In this document: one piece after another, positions 35,345-48,470 of the stretch
Position numbering within the stretch: position 1 is the stretch's first letter
How the letters are laid out: every line of letters begins with the position of its first letter
Assembly: GCA_026545225.1 (NCBI GenBank)
Contig: CM048845.1
Span: 82,425,033 to 82,489,032 of the forward strand
Length of the DNA stretch: 64,000 bases
DNA from: Cornus controversa
Taxonomy: Eukaryota > Streptophyta > Magnoliopsida > Cornales > Cornaceae
Direction of reading: 5' to 3'
Position numbers and translations under genes: made by a program
The notes under the pieces: generated by a model
What the model saw: only the letters and a program-made list of their open reading frames with translations
What the model was told of the DNA's origin: nothing
Database searches by the model: none

Positions 35345-37400
35345 AATTTTAAGAAACTTATATTTTTCCACCATAACAAATATCAATGTGGTGATCCAAT
35401 TTCACTGTAATATTAAGTTTAGTGTTGTTTTTCTTGCACAAACCAGTCAATGGCCTTTGGTGATTAAAACAACATGAGAATATCAGTATCCATCAAAATA
35501 ATATTTGAAAGAGATATGACAATACCACCCTCCACTGTTTTTATTCATTGTGAAATATCTAAATAATCCCAACGCAAAATTCATAGCCAACCATTAGGAG
35601 GGAATTTCTAAAATTCATCTTCTTCTATCCCCTTCCTTTCAAAAGTAAGCACATTGCTTTCTTCTACATTGCCGTTTAATTTTCAAAAGGATGTGACCAT
35701 GAATGATTAAGACCACAATCAATTAAATATCTATCAAAATTCATAAGACAAAAGGGATTTCAATTACTCACAACTTCTTAAATTCAAATTTACAAACATC
35801 ATGTTAAAGTAGCAGTTACTCAAACCCAACTTGTCCTTTCATTGACTAATTATCAGAATGTATCACTAAATACCATACAATTTATCACATTATTTGTCAG
35901 AAAAATGTGGTCTTCATGAGATGAAATTTCAATGAAATGATAGCCTAATTGAAGACTACACAAGATAAAATATGTTCTTTCTGCTTTCATTGGTGTGAAA
36001 CATATAAGCAAATCATTAGTCGATTTCCAACCTGCTTTTATAATCTCGATTGATAAACAAGTCCAGCTTGAAAATTCACGGCTCCATTCATTAAACTTGT
36101 GAACATAACAAAGTGTTCCCGAACAAGTTCCACAAAGATTCATGAACACAATTCATTTATTATGTGTTGTTGATGGTTATAGTTATTTTTTCTCCTTAAC
36201 AATCTAGATCTCAAGTTCGAGCTCTAGTGAGTTCCGGATTAATATTTTAAGCGAACAAACAAATCAAGTTCGAGCTCAACGAGTAATGTTTGAATCAAGC
36301 TCAAAACTCTTGTATGCACTCACTTTTGTTCAAGTTTAAACAACAGAAAGTTCGATTGGTTTGCCGCCCTAATGAAAAGAAAACAACTTTCATCAAACTA
36401 ATATTTATATAAAACATAATGATATAAGTAATTTAGATGGGCAAGAAGTCCGAAGATAAAAGATAAGCTACAACAAAGAAGATAAAGGTAACCACAATTT
36501 CCTTCTACTATCTCTCCTAATTATGTGTTTGAGAAGGTAAAAACTCCAAACATGTGCCATTCAACTTAAAAAGATACCCAGAATCTAATTCGGTACCACA
36601 TCAATGCCCTTTTCAATTATCACTTAATGTTTAATCGTGCATCAACACAAGTTTTTATCATGACCATGTGATTGCAAGTGAACAATCCATTCCTCTTTGA
36701 TATTTATTGGGAGCTTATTCACTATGAATTGCCTCTTTCCAGCATTGGGCCCAATTTCAGGCCACCCCTGTTGATATTTGTTAAAGATATTTAAGAAAAA
36801 ATCTACAAGCTACAATATTGGACCACAACATCTTATGATGTCTATTCTTAATTGTCCTTTGGTATTTTCATGGGTAGAGATGTTAACAATGCATTTCTAA
36901 CCACTACTGACGCAACAAGTGCTATTGCGGGAGAAATTATATAATATCATTACGATGATGAAGTGACATCTCCGACAAGTGTAAGTTTTTTATTTTTTTT
37001 AAAAATTACCAATTTTTCTATGATTAAAGAGATATTGAGGGATTATACTTGCCGAAGATACCACATTATCAGTATTCCCGTGATATTGTATACTTTTTTT
37101 TTATGGATAATTATTACTTATATCAGCTGCTTTCAGAGTCGTATGTATGTATATATATATATTCGTACTATTTTGGAAAAAGTTATTGAGTAGTCTCCGT
37201 TCAATACTAACATGTGAACACAAATAAGTGTTGAAATAAAAGAGGACATTTATGCACATTTACTATTAGTCCGAAACCATAATTCCAAAACTACCAAATA
37301 ATTTCTCACTGTTTTGACAATAAAGGTATCTGTTCCCGTTTGTTATAACATTTTATAGTAGTATTTTCTTTTTCATAATTAAAGCAACTCATTCGGCTGG
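29081..37400. other. 8-kb AT-rich intergenic region without a recognised gene
   Basis: I found no coding region with family resemblance on either strand. There are (TA)n runs at about 30,043-30,063 and 35,313-35,341 and an (ATA)n run near 31,912-31,940. A diverged repetitive block near 34,840-35,170 is rich in CCGTTA and GAATTCGA motifs. The longest minus-strand frames (31,912-32,241 and 35,853-36,149) lack any motif I know. Confidence 0.4.
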
Positions 37401-37405
37401 CCAAA

Positions 37406-37961
37406 GGCAGGGGCAGATTCAGGAAGTAATGTTTTGGTGGGGGGGGACATTAAAAATTATAATATATTTTTTCTTCATAATATAAATTATAACATATATT
37501 TTTAATGTAAAAGAAGATTTAGGACAAAATGGCTTATAAATCAAAAGTATTTCAATCTATTAAGTGCATTCAAAAGTACTTTTATTCAATTTTTACATAA
37601 ACGTGTACAAAATGGACAACAAAAAATTAACCCTCGTACACTTTGGTGTAGTGTAGTTTGTAGAGAGGAATACATGTTTGCATTGTGCTTCTGTATATTA
37701 TTACAAATATACAATGGGTTTTTAACTTTTTAGTTTGTGTATATTACTAATATATAATGGGTCTTTACTAACATATAATATGATGGGTCTTTGAATTTTT
37801 GGTTTGTATTTTACCAGTACGTCTTTGAGTGGGCTAAAGCATATGGGTTTTAGATGGGCCAAAGCATGTGGGTTTTGACGGGCCTATAACTGATACATCC
37901 TGTGAGTTTGGGAGTGCAAATGTCAAATATATCCGCTCCGCTTCCCCTATATCGGAGCCAA
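37406..37961. mobile_element. Candidate hAT-type MITE
   Basis: The left end GGCAGGGGCAGATTCAGGAAG followed by a G-run, and the right end CCGCTCCGCTTCCCC, are imperfectly complementary, as in common CAGGGGCGGA-type hAT MITEs. The interior is AT-rich and includes repeated GGGTTTTAGATGGGCC/GGGTTTTGACGGGCC boxes. The target duplication is not clear, so the call is tentative. Confidence 0.35.
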
Positions 37962-39800
37962 GATGGGTTCAAGGCTATGCATACTTATTTTAGAAAATTT
38001 TTAATCTTAAATAAGTTTATGATAACTTTAAAAAAAAAAATTCAAATATAAACAAATACTTAAGAATTTTAATTACGGATTTTATTTTAAATTGTCATGA
38101 GAAAAAAAATTGCTCTAATACAACATATGCTCATATATGTTTATTACTAATGGAGACAAGTTTGGATTTTTACTCACTTTCCAAACCCACCCCTAATGCA
38201 CCCAACCTACCCATAAGACAGGGCTTTGTCAGGATGGATTAAATTGAGATACGTAATTGCAGAAATTGAAAAATGCAGTCACTGATTAGGACTAGAGATT
38301 GAGTTTGGATATGGATAGTACCATGGCTTTCGTGAGTATATTTACAAGCACATAAAAAGATCTTGAGAGCCCAGTTTCTATCTCAATTTTATGCGCATAC
38401 ACACACGTGTGTGTGTATATATATATATATATAGAAAATGATTTATGTGGCTTTCATCCTATCGTTTTAATTTATAAATGTACATTTTTCAAAAATAAAA
38501 TAAAAGAAGCGGTCTTTCTATTGAAGAACTTGCTACGAGTATTGATTAAGATCACCTCTAACCGATCATTTGGATTTCTTTAATCCTTTTGAAGTTATTA
38601 AAAGTTCTCTTAAAAATAAACATCCAAATTTAACAGAATCAGAGATTCTTGTTCATTGTATGAATTTCATGAAAAATCAATTCATGTCTTCCTTTCCAAA
38701 GAAGATGATGACGTTTGATATTGTGTTCTCTACTTTCATCTTTTCTTAATATAAAGTCACAAAATAGTCTATTTATTATATAATATTTGATTCTTATATT
38801 TACAATACCACTATTGCCCTTCCAAGTCCCGACTCAATGTCAATTTTTTTTTCTTTTCTTAAAATTAACATTCATTCACTTTTTTCTCACAATCTGTCCC
38901 TCTCCTAGGACTCTTAGAATTCAAATTCCTTTTTTACCCTTATTGCCTTTCTTACTTATATTCACCATAATTCTTCTACATATTGCATACATAATTTAAT
39001 CTCATCTTTCATTGGTAGCTTATTATTATTGTTATTTTTATCCCTTTACAGTAACAACAACGCCAAAAAGCAATTACTGCCCGTATAATAAGTCTTTTGA
39101 TTGAGTGGGGGAGAGAGAAAAGAAATATTATAAGAGATTATTTATGTTTAGTTCAAAAACGAGGAGGAAAAAATAGTTTTGTTAATTTTTCTACTCTCAA
39201 ATATAAATTTATAAGTGATAGGAAAAAGATGAAAGAGTTAGTAATTATTCATTTTATTTCTATTAATAAATTTTCACATATGTAAAAAAAAGACTTATTT
39301 TTTTTTAATTATTTCACTACCGTTTTTACCCTTCTTACTTTTTTTAAGAAGTCCAGAAAGAGAAAAAGTTTGTGAGACAAAACTTGAATGAATGAGAATT
39401 CTAAAAAAGTAAAAGAATAAAAAAAAATTGAAATTGAGTCCTCACTTAGAATGACAATTATGGTATTAAAAATATAAAAATCAAATATCGTAGAGCATAG
39501 GGACTCTTTGTAATTTTATTTTAGAAAAAGATGGAAGTGGAGCGTCTAATGATTATAGTGAAGTGCCAATATCAGTTCCAATAAAAGAAATATAAAACTT
39601 CATAATTCTCAAATGTGGAATCAAATTTAACCTTTAAATTTTTATATTTAGAGTTAAGTGAATATTTGAATATCCGAGCATGCAAGATTTTCAGTCTAAA
39701 TTTATTTCAATGTGCGAGTCACGGGTGAGACCATTTAAATTCAATACTGAAACAAGGAGGAACCCAAAGTTATTTGTTATTGTTGATGTTATTATTTTTT
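37962..39800. other. Intergenic AT-rich sequence
   Basis: No gene was recognised. A compound (CA)(TG)(TA) microsatellite is at about 38,400-38,435. A box CAGTTTCTATCTCAATTTT near 38,370 recurs near 63,500, suggesting a shared repeat. Confidence 0.3.
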
Positions 39801-40719
39801 AGGTTAAATTATATTGACCTCCCCTAAGGTTCAATTAATATGCACTGACCTCTCCTCTTGTTTGTCATATTACACTAACCTCCCTTGAGATTTGAATATG
39901 AGATACTACAAACCTTCCTTCCGTTAGTGGTCAACACAGTCAATGACAAAAAATTATGATGTCAGCAATTTGTATATTTTAAATTCCAGTTCTACCCTTG
40001 AATGTCACGACCCGATTTCTGATGCCTAGAGACCGGGGGTGATTAAGTAATTACCCACATTCCGAATTGAATTTATCCCTTGTAATATCATGTTTTGATA
40101 TCCTAGCTTATCTCGTAATCATCTCACATTATCATCGCGGAATACTCATCATATACACACCATCATATATGCACAACTCCCAAATGTTCAACAGTGCATA
40201 ATAAGCCTGCATTCAGGTTTCGGTCAGCTGATGGGTGTCCCACTAGTCGGCTGAAACCTGGGCAATCCATCGACTGGCTATCCTTTAGCTTCGGTCGGTT
40301 GGAAAGTTGTTTCAGCCGATCGAAACAGGTACCTGCAGAGCCTACAGATGCAAATGTTCGGTATCTCACCATTTCGATCGGTTGAAAGATGTTTTAGCTG
40401 GCTAAAACTCTCCAGACCCTGTTTCGTACTGTTTTCAAGCTTCAACATACCATCCACAAGGTTCATAACTCAAATAAATCATTCTATGTATGAAAAATCA
40501 TGGAGAGAGGACTCCTCACATATACAACACTTAGCACACTGCATGCTTTCTATACTCAACCATTCTTCATTCACCAACATGTATAATTTGAACATTAATA
40601 ACAATATGAATCATCATTTGAAACATTAAGCATTTGCCATGTTCAAAACTTACATAAAGAGTGTGAAATCATCACACACAACTATAACATGTTCTTGGAA
40701 TGTCACTACAAAAAAAAAG

Positions 40720-41095
40720 ACTTTCTATGGTGGGCAAAAAGGACTTTTATCACGGGTTTGGCCCGTCGTGGTATCTGGTGTCATAGTTGCCAATAGACTT
40801 TTCTACCACGGGCTTAGCTCGTGGTAAAATACAGAATTTCTACCACGGGTTTATCCCATGGTTAAAAGTCCATATCCTACCACGGGCTAAGCCCATGGTA
40901 GAAAGTTACTATTCTACCACGGGTAAAAAGGGCTTTTACCACGGGTTTGACCCGTCGTGGTATCCCGTGTCGTAGTTGCCAATAAACTTTCTGCCACGGA
41001 TTTGGCCTATGGTTGAAATTCTATATTCTACCACAGGCTGAGCCCGTGCTGGAAAGTCTATATTTTACCATGGGCTTAGGCCGTGGTAGAAAGTT
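40720..41095. repeat. Left subterminal repeat array of the CACTA element
   Basis: About a dozen half-sites of the type CACGGGYTTRGCCCGTGGTA, in both orientations, alternate with TCTACC/AGAAAGT spacers. Many adjacent half-sites are palindromic and could fold into hairpins. Confidence 0.9.
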
Positions 41096-41099
41096 TATT

Positions 41100-42933
41100 A
41101 ATTTTTTTAAAAAATTATATGCCTGGATGGTTCCTTAACACAAAAACCTGTGTACAACAAAGATCACCCATCTTTAATTCCACCAATACACAACTAGACA
41201 ATACCCAAAGTCATATATATTCATACCAAGCCTTGCTAACATCATTAAGATGTCCATAATAGTTTCAAAGCACTTGACAGCAGATTTTTATCAAAGTACG
41301 ATAGATATGTGTTGAAATAAATAAGCCTTTGAACAAAAACTTGAACATAGTGACAGCTAACTTAAGAGTGACAGCAGTTATAACGTGGTTATATATAAAA
41401 TATAAAAAACATAATCTCAACATGATCTAATATGCATGCTAAAAAATATATATATTTAAAATAATTCTGAAATGAAGTCAACAAAATCTGAACATAACTT
41501 TATCCTTATATGATATTAAACATGGCAGAACAGTCATTTGAATCACTTAAGTACTACAGGCAGCCCAATCAAATTCTAAAACTAGTAACAAGTGACAAAG
41601 TCAGATTTAAAGACTCAAAATTAATTCAATTTGCATTGTTGCTTAACCAGAGTATATGCATACATGAGGGTATTAAACAATTCTGCTTAATCTAATTTAA
41701 AGAACCAAATTCAATTAAAACTAAAGGTTGACGGACCATATGAGCAGTGAGGAACAGACCAAAAATGGGAATCAATGAGGGGAAAATAACTTGTGGAATA
41801 TCAAGAATAACAACCAATGTTGAACAGCTGCAAACAACAAATACAATTTACACGAATAGATCTTCAAAGAGAACAGAAAAAGAAAAATAGACTTGAATTT
41901 CTACATCCAACATGTACAAACCTGAAAAGCAACAATAATTGCATGTACAATATAATAGATCCACCATATACTTCAAGAACAGTATATAGTACTTCACTAA
42001 AATTAACTCCTAAGCCTATTCAAATTAACTGCATTTGCTAAATATACATAATATGAAGTTACCAAAAAAAATAGCCATAATGTCCAAAAGTTAGTCACTA
42101 TCCAGTGTGTCACTGTCTAAAATATCTGATCAGTCTTCAAAAAGATATATGTCCAAAAGTTGGCTAAAATAAACCTGCATTATAAAACATTCTCAATCAA
42201 AATCAATACTCCATATTTAAACAAATGGTTTAAGAGTAGTTCATGTCATGTAATATATGTATATTATATTTAATTTCAATTTAGTAAAAAAAATTAGTTT
42301 AGAAATATTAAGTTGAAAGCCCAAATTTGTTATATATTTTGATCTTCAAATGGGTGTACATTGCTTGTCCAAGTCCAACTTGGATCTGTTATGCAGGCCT
42401 ATGAACAAAACCCAATGCTTCAGCTGGCCATTATTGCTCATAGACCCTTACAGAGAGAGTGAGAGATGGAAAAATAAGAACAAAGATGTAGAAGATTGGT
42501 GCTAGTCCCATGTCCATTCCAAGACCACATAAACTCAATGCTTCAACTGGCCTCAATCCTTCACTCCAGAGGTTTCTCTATAACAAAAGCTCACACCCAA
42601 TTCAACCTGTTCTAATTTTGTCAATCTTACATCAAAAGTCAGCTCACATTATAGAATAAAAATAGCTCATATAGCATGGTACAACACCTCTTTAACCATT
42701 TGGATCAAAGGACCTTTCCATGGTTTTGGATAACTATAAATATCAGTTATTTGAGCACAGAATGGTCCAAGTTAAGAGATAATTTTTGCAAGGTCAATTA
42801 GCAACTCAAAAGCTCACTTCTAATCAACAAAGCTTCAGTATTTCATAATTTGTTATCAAACTTTTGTGGTCTAAAAAATCACGTTATAATTCAGTACTCA
42901 CTTTAGGTCAAACACAAGTTACAATACAAACCA

Positions 42934-42984
<51 letters not shown>

Positions 42985-44340
42985 AGTTACATTCCTCATC
43001 ATATCAGATTTTTTTTTTCTTTCTTAAACATTCAGACCTTCCAAACTTAGCCTCCAACATAGTCCAATACGAAGAAAACCACTACTAGAGAAAAGTTATG
43101 TAAGCACTTTGACCCAATGACACTCCTAAACATTCCATCTTATGTCCTCTTCAGTCCAACTCTACCCACAGGCCCCAAACCCATGTGTCTCAGTCATTAT
43201 CTTAGGATTTAAAAATGTTGATGAATAGCATAAAATCAACACAACACAAACCATAACTTACAAGATGGATCATTAAGGCATACACTTCAAAACAGATTTT
43301 CTAGGTTCATCAATTTCTATATATGTTCCTCACACATGCACACACAATTTTAGCCAAGATAAATTTATTTTATGCAAACTAATATAAAACACTCAGAAGA
43401 CGAAAATGCAAACAGTAACAAAATCTCTAAAAATTTTAGGCTAGCAAACACTACATTATATGCATTAGTTTGAAAGACAGTACTTTTGTAAAACAATGAA
43501 GAGTTAAAATCTATTAGGGTAATTTGATAGATAAAAGAAATGGAATATAGTTTACAACAATTCAACCTAACGACAAAAATTTTAAAAGATAACTTCAAAA
43601 TTTGAGGTTGAATAGCAAATATAACCCCATAATTTGAAAAGATACCAAATGGGAGGACAAGGGGATGGGATTTATCCTCAATTGAGTCACAATCCTACTT
43701 TAATCTAACAACTTGAATATCAATCTAACACAAAATAAAAAGAAGAATTAGAGAAGTCACCATGAAACTTTATTAGTTTGAACATGACTAGATGACATTA
43801 TAGACTTTGAAGATATCAAGCAATATAGAAATGAAGGCAACCAAAGGAATTTGCTTGTAAAACTAGATATTCGTGTAGGGTATTGAATGTTTGCCAAGAG
43901 TAAATCAGTGATAAAGTTTTATAGGAGATATTAAAAGAATTCATCATATTCTACATGGCACTTGTCAAGAACCTCCTAAACATTAGTGTGTTTGGACCTA
44001 GTGGATTGAAAAGTAAGCCCAGGAGACAACTGAAAGATGTGAACCCAAAGGAAAAATACCCAACAATAAATTAACAATGAAAAATATAATTCAAGGAAAA
44101 ACTGGGGCTAAACTAGTAGAAGGTTATGTTGGAAATTTGGAATGCCCAGTGCCACTATGGCTTCCCATCAACGCATGCGAAACAAACAGGAACATTGTGA
44201 CATCTAGGATGTTTCTATCTCTTGTTACATGTTGATTGGCATGTAGGACACATGATAGCTTGTCATACGAATCAAACATAATTTGGATACTTAAAAAAAA
44301 ATTATACCAGGTCCAACTTTAGCTCCTTCAAGATTCATCA
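41100..44340. other. CACTA interior, left part, no transposase recognised
   Basis: AT-rich, with a (TA)n run at about 42,938-42,980. A phrase CAATGCTTCARCTGGCC occurs twice (about 42,413 and 42,537). No CACTA transposase motifs or other gene family were recognised in any frame. Confidence 0.45.
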
Positions 44341-44342
44341 AA

Positions 44343-44625
44343 ATGACATGCATAAAGTGTCCAACTTCAAAAATTAGAGCGACTTCACTTGCCAACTCAA
44401 CATCATTAACCAGGCTCTTTATGTTGGAGATTAGACTAGAAGGCAGCATACCCCTAAGCATTGAAAATTGCAAAAGTTTTCTGGTACTAAACCTTAATAG
44501 TATTAATCTTAGTGGCACCATACCCAAAAAGGTCATCAGTCTCTCTTCTCTTTCAATTTCTTTGGCAATGGGTCATAATTATTTAACTTGTTCATTACCT
44601 ACGTACATTCTCTTTCAATTTCTTT
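44343..44625 (+). pseudogene. Captured fragment of an LRR receptor-like kinase ectodomain
   Basis: The plus-strand frame contains three consecutive leucine-rich repeats: SLANSTSLTRLFMLEIRLEG, SIPLSIENCKSFLVLNLNSI and NLSGTIPKKVISLSSLSISL, followed by HNYLTCSLP. The spacing and the wording 'GSIP..IENCKSL.VLNL..NNLSGTIPK.V..LSSLSISL..SHNYLTGSLP' are those of EFR/Xa21-type (LRR-XII) receptor kinases. Only about 90 codons are present, with no signal peptide and no kinase domain. The piece sits in the interior of the CACTA element, so it is a transduplicated gene fragment. Some consensus Leu and Asn positions are substituted, suggesting no selection on the protein. Confidence 0.85.
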
Positions 44626-45065
44626 TGTGGTGCTCGGTCAAGGCAAAAACTCACCAAGTAGTAATTTTCTATAGTAACATTAAGCTAGAAAATAAACTTA
44701 TAAAGACATATGAGCAAAAAAAAAGAGGTGTGATCTCATATTCTTCTTTGACTTATGCACTAAACTATTCATTGCCAATATAGGCTCAAGTACTATTACA
44801 TTACTTTAACTTGATTCAGGATTCATTATGACCATTCTAGCAAGTGTATTTTAACAAGTATAATATGTTATTGCTATGTTGAAGCTACTGTAATCACTGC
44901 ATAAGTTTTTGACTACCTAAAGCCTAATTTCCAGTTCATTCTTGCTGTAATTTTTCTGTCAAAATACATATATAGCTGCTGAGTAAATTCTAAGTGGTTG
45001 AGTGGATTGAATACATTATTTTATGTGATTAATTGAGGGTTTTTGAGACATTCAAGTGTTTAGTT

Positions 45066-45348
45066 AGAAGCACATACACCTCTGCATGATTCTGAGCTAT
45101 TGAAGAAGTATTGTGAAGCACTAACAGATGAGAACAGAAGGCTAAAGAAGGAGCTGCATGAGCTCAAAGCATTGAAACTGACAACTCCATTTTATATGCA
45201 ACTTTCGGCTGCCACCTTTACCATGTGCCCTTCCTGTGTGAGAATTGGTGGTAGTGCCCAAACCACATCTAAAACTCCTCATTTCCTAATCATCAGAACA
45301 AGGACTAAGTTTTACAGTCCCTTTGGCCATCCATCAGTAGCTTGCTAG
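45066..45348 (+). pseudogene. Captured last-exon fragment of an HD-Zip class II transcription factor
   Basis: The plus-strand frame reads [20 protein letters not shown], a leucine zipper. It continues HELKALKL and [16 protein letters not shown], the CPSCE-type redox motif region of HD-Zip II proteins (here CPSCV), and ends with [11 protein letters not shown] and a stop at 45,346-45,348. The ending is typical of HAT22/HAT9-like factors. The homeodomain is absent, consistent with capture of the final exon and perhaps part of the preceding intron. It lies 440 bp downstream of the LRR fragment on the same strand inside the CACTA element. A chimeric transcript is possible but not shown by the sequence. 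Confidence 0.88.
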
Positions 45349-48200
45349 CCAAATTACCATGCTAGAGAACAATTTTTTTAGTTCAAGGCTTTGGTTTCCC
45401 TCTAGATTAATATTAAATTTGTAATCATAACTTCCTTTCTCTAGATCTATCTGTGTTATATATATATATATATATATGTTTGTAAATCTTTAACAATGAT
45501 CTATGAAGGGACTTATCTTTTTTTTTTTCTCTCTTTAATTTTGTAATAGTGTAAATATTATAGAAAGAAAACTATACAAGATCACTGATTGACACACCCC
45601 TTAAACATGTGTATATATGAAGCTACAAGAATCAGTCAGGAAATGGAGGAAAGGCATAGGCAAATTAGCCACCTACAATTGATGAAGGAGCTTGGAAGGT
45701 TCCATGTGGAGCCTATAGATGTAGCTGCTTAATTAGATGGAGCCTATTGAAGGAGCTTGAACTCTAATAGAGAGAAACCTAATTATGATATATAGTAGAT
45801 AACACTGAAAAGAGAGGAAGCTTTAGATTGAAGACGCTTTCCATATGCCACAAACACACAATTAGTCATTAGAAACTTCAAGTGAGGATCCTTAGAGTTG
45901 TTCAGTTGAGAGAAAAGTGAGATATAATGAAAGAGAGACAACAGTTCCATTAGAAGGTTTAGGTGAGCTTTGAGTGAGGTTTTTAGGCAGCTTAAGGTGT
46001 GCTTTTAAGACCTGAAATGACTCCAAGCATAAAGGATTGAAACATAACAATTGAGGATGCTCTACAACTCATAAAGTTGCATTTCAGACTGATATAGCCA
46101 CTTATATGAGTTTCTAAGTACTATGAATATATCATGAGTTCCTCTGAGAAAAATACATGTATGAACTTGGTTAGCATCTCAGTCCTAAGTTCTTTCACTA
46201 TTCACTCCTGATCTATTCTATATTGTTGTCAAAACTTTCAAAAATAGGTCAATCTATTCTTGTTTAATTTCTAGGTTGTTCTTTGTGTTTTATTAAATGT
46301 ATTTAAACATATTGAATATGATTGTGAAGCATTGGAATTATTGTTATAGCTACCCCTAATTCTAAATTTTTAATGTTGGTTACTGTTCAAAATATGTTGT
46401 CAAGAAGTTTAGAATATGCTATTCTGTGCTAAGAACATCTGTGATGATACTTATAGTTACAGCAAACCACATACACTTGAATACAAATGTTGTTATCTTA
46501 TTTTGGCTTAATTAAAGCTTGCACCAGCTTTTGAATAATTGAAGCTCAAATATTTTTACAGCATTTCATATTAAAAGGACTGCTCTGTTATAGTGTCTAC
46601 TGTTGGGTGATATTTTTTTTTATATAGATATTCATATTGAGAAATCTTTATTTTTTGTGTTTGGGGGAATGAGGAGCTCATGCTCATATGCTACCACAAA
46701 TTCCTTAGTTGACAATGCTGAAATTTTTTTCAAAAACTGCCAACATGTTTATAGGTGCAGTAACAAAATCAGACACAACTAAGAACAATAACATGTACAA
46801 AGCTAAGAACAAAGGCGATGTGATAAAATAGTACATGTGAGAAAATATGAAGAAATTCTTAAAAAGAATGCATTGGATGTGTGAATTCTACAAGAACCTA
46901 ATAACGAGCAATCAAAAAGCCCTTTTTGTCATTAATCTGAGACAAGGGGCATGGGTGCAATTACTAGCTTGCATCTTTACATATAAAATCAGAATTCCAA
47001 ACCCTATTTCTAAACAAACTCAAAATGTGAATGAAATGTGGGGAAAACAAATTGTACTAATAAAATATTAGACTAATTACTTGGATGCATTATTGATGAC
47101 CTAATCATGTACTAATTTTTGTATCCACAACCAATAAGCACTCAAGAAATGGCTTCATAGCATTGAGAAAAGAGGGAAGAGCAATGATGCAACATGCTTC
47201 AGCTTGTTTTCTCCCTTATTGAAATATGTATATGGATGTGTTTTAGTATCAGCACACAAACATCAAAACCAACCCAAGCTGAATCCTCGAACCTAATATA
47301 CTGTCAATATTAATGGGGAATTTGGACACTGCACTGTGATGAAACTGTTAAATAATTTATATCATTAAAAATTAAATTATTTTTTCTTACAATTGGGGGG
47401 GAAATGCTAAGATAAACCATTACATGACTTTGCAGTAAGAGAAAAAAAATTAGGAGTGCAAACAAATAAATGTAATTAAATCTAAAAATAAATGTCAATT
47501 AATTTCATGAAATATAATTACTTATACCCAAAAACTTGAATAAAAAAAAACACCCAATTTTAATAGTTATACTACCCTGTGAACCAATTTCATCTCTTAT
47601 TCTATCGACTACATTTGCTTAACCAGATGTGAAAAACTCAGTATTGCAAAAAGAAAATAAAAACCGATTCAATGAACCTTTGCTATTTAACTAAAAAAAT
47701 TTACAATCGAAAAGATTTCAAAATCCATGAAGAAGAGCAAAAACCCTAATAGCAGAGCTTTGTTAGTGACATAAATTAATCAATAGGATGAATTTGAGCA
47801 AAAACACGAATAGAGGAATCATACCAGATGAAGGAGATGAGTCAGAGACTGAGGAGGCTCAAAGCTTGCTTTGAGGTGGAGAAATTGGGGCTTCTATTGC
47901 TTCCATGGACAGAAATTTGGGATTCGGTTGACAGAGACTTTGCCTCAATCAAGCTTGTTTAGTGGTGTTTAATAGAGCTAGAGAATGACGCCAATCAAGT
48001 TAGGGTTCGGTTAAGCTTTGGTCTAGAGAGGGGTACAATGAATATGTTTGGGTTAAGGCTTCTGTATCAGACTAGGGTTATAGTCATTTTTTAGTGGAGG
48101 AAGGGGGAGAGAGAGATAGAATTAGGGTGTAATACCGTGTTTGGGTCACCGCATGAAATTTAATTTATTAAAAATAATACCGCGCAAAATTAAATTAATT
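45349..48200. other. CACTA interior, right part, no transposase recognised
   Basis: The stretch contains a (TA)n run near 45,456-45,477. A short plus frame near 45,640 (QEMEERHRQISHLQLMKELG) has no assigned family. A leader-like segment on the minus strand at about 48,130-47,820 (CT-rich, then ATGGAAGCAATAGAAGCC) could mark the 5' end of an element transcript. No transposase was found. Confidence 0.4.
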
Positions 48201-48204
48201 TTCT

Positions 48205-48470
48205 AAAAAAAATAAGACTTTCTATCATAGGCTTTGCCCGTGATAGTTATAAAAATTTTCACCACGGCCCTAGCCCATTGTAGAAAGTCACTTTCTACGG
48301 CGGCCTCGCGTAGCCCGTGCTAAAAAGTATTTTCTACGACGGGCTATCTGGGCCCGCCGTAGAAAGTTACTTTCTACCACGGGTTATGCGAGCCCACCGT
48401 AGAAAGTGAATTTCCACCACGAGCTATGCGAGCCCGCCATAAAAAGCCTGTCGTTAAAAGCTAAATTTCT
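48205..48470. repeat. Right subterminal repeat array of the CACTA element
   Basis: Copies of TTTCTACCACGGGCTATG and GCCCGCCGTAGAAAGT type repeats reach to within about 10 bp of the right terminus. The motif is related to but not identical with the left array (GCGAGCCC and CCGCCGTAG variants). Confidence 0.9.

Noticed and set aside
35853-36149. 98-codon minus-strand frame in the intergenic region
   Set aside because: No motif, no splice partners and no homology I can name.
44291-44536. Minus-strand 81-codon frame
   Set aside because: It is the antisense shadow of the captured LRR fragment.
40720-48470. CRISPR-like regularly spaced palindromes
   Set aside because: The repeats are CACTA subterminal motifs with irregular spacing, and the genome is plant nuclear DNA.
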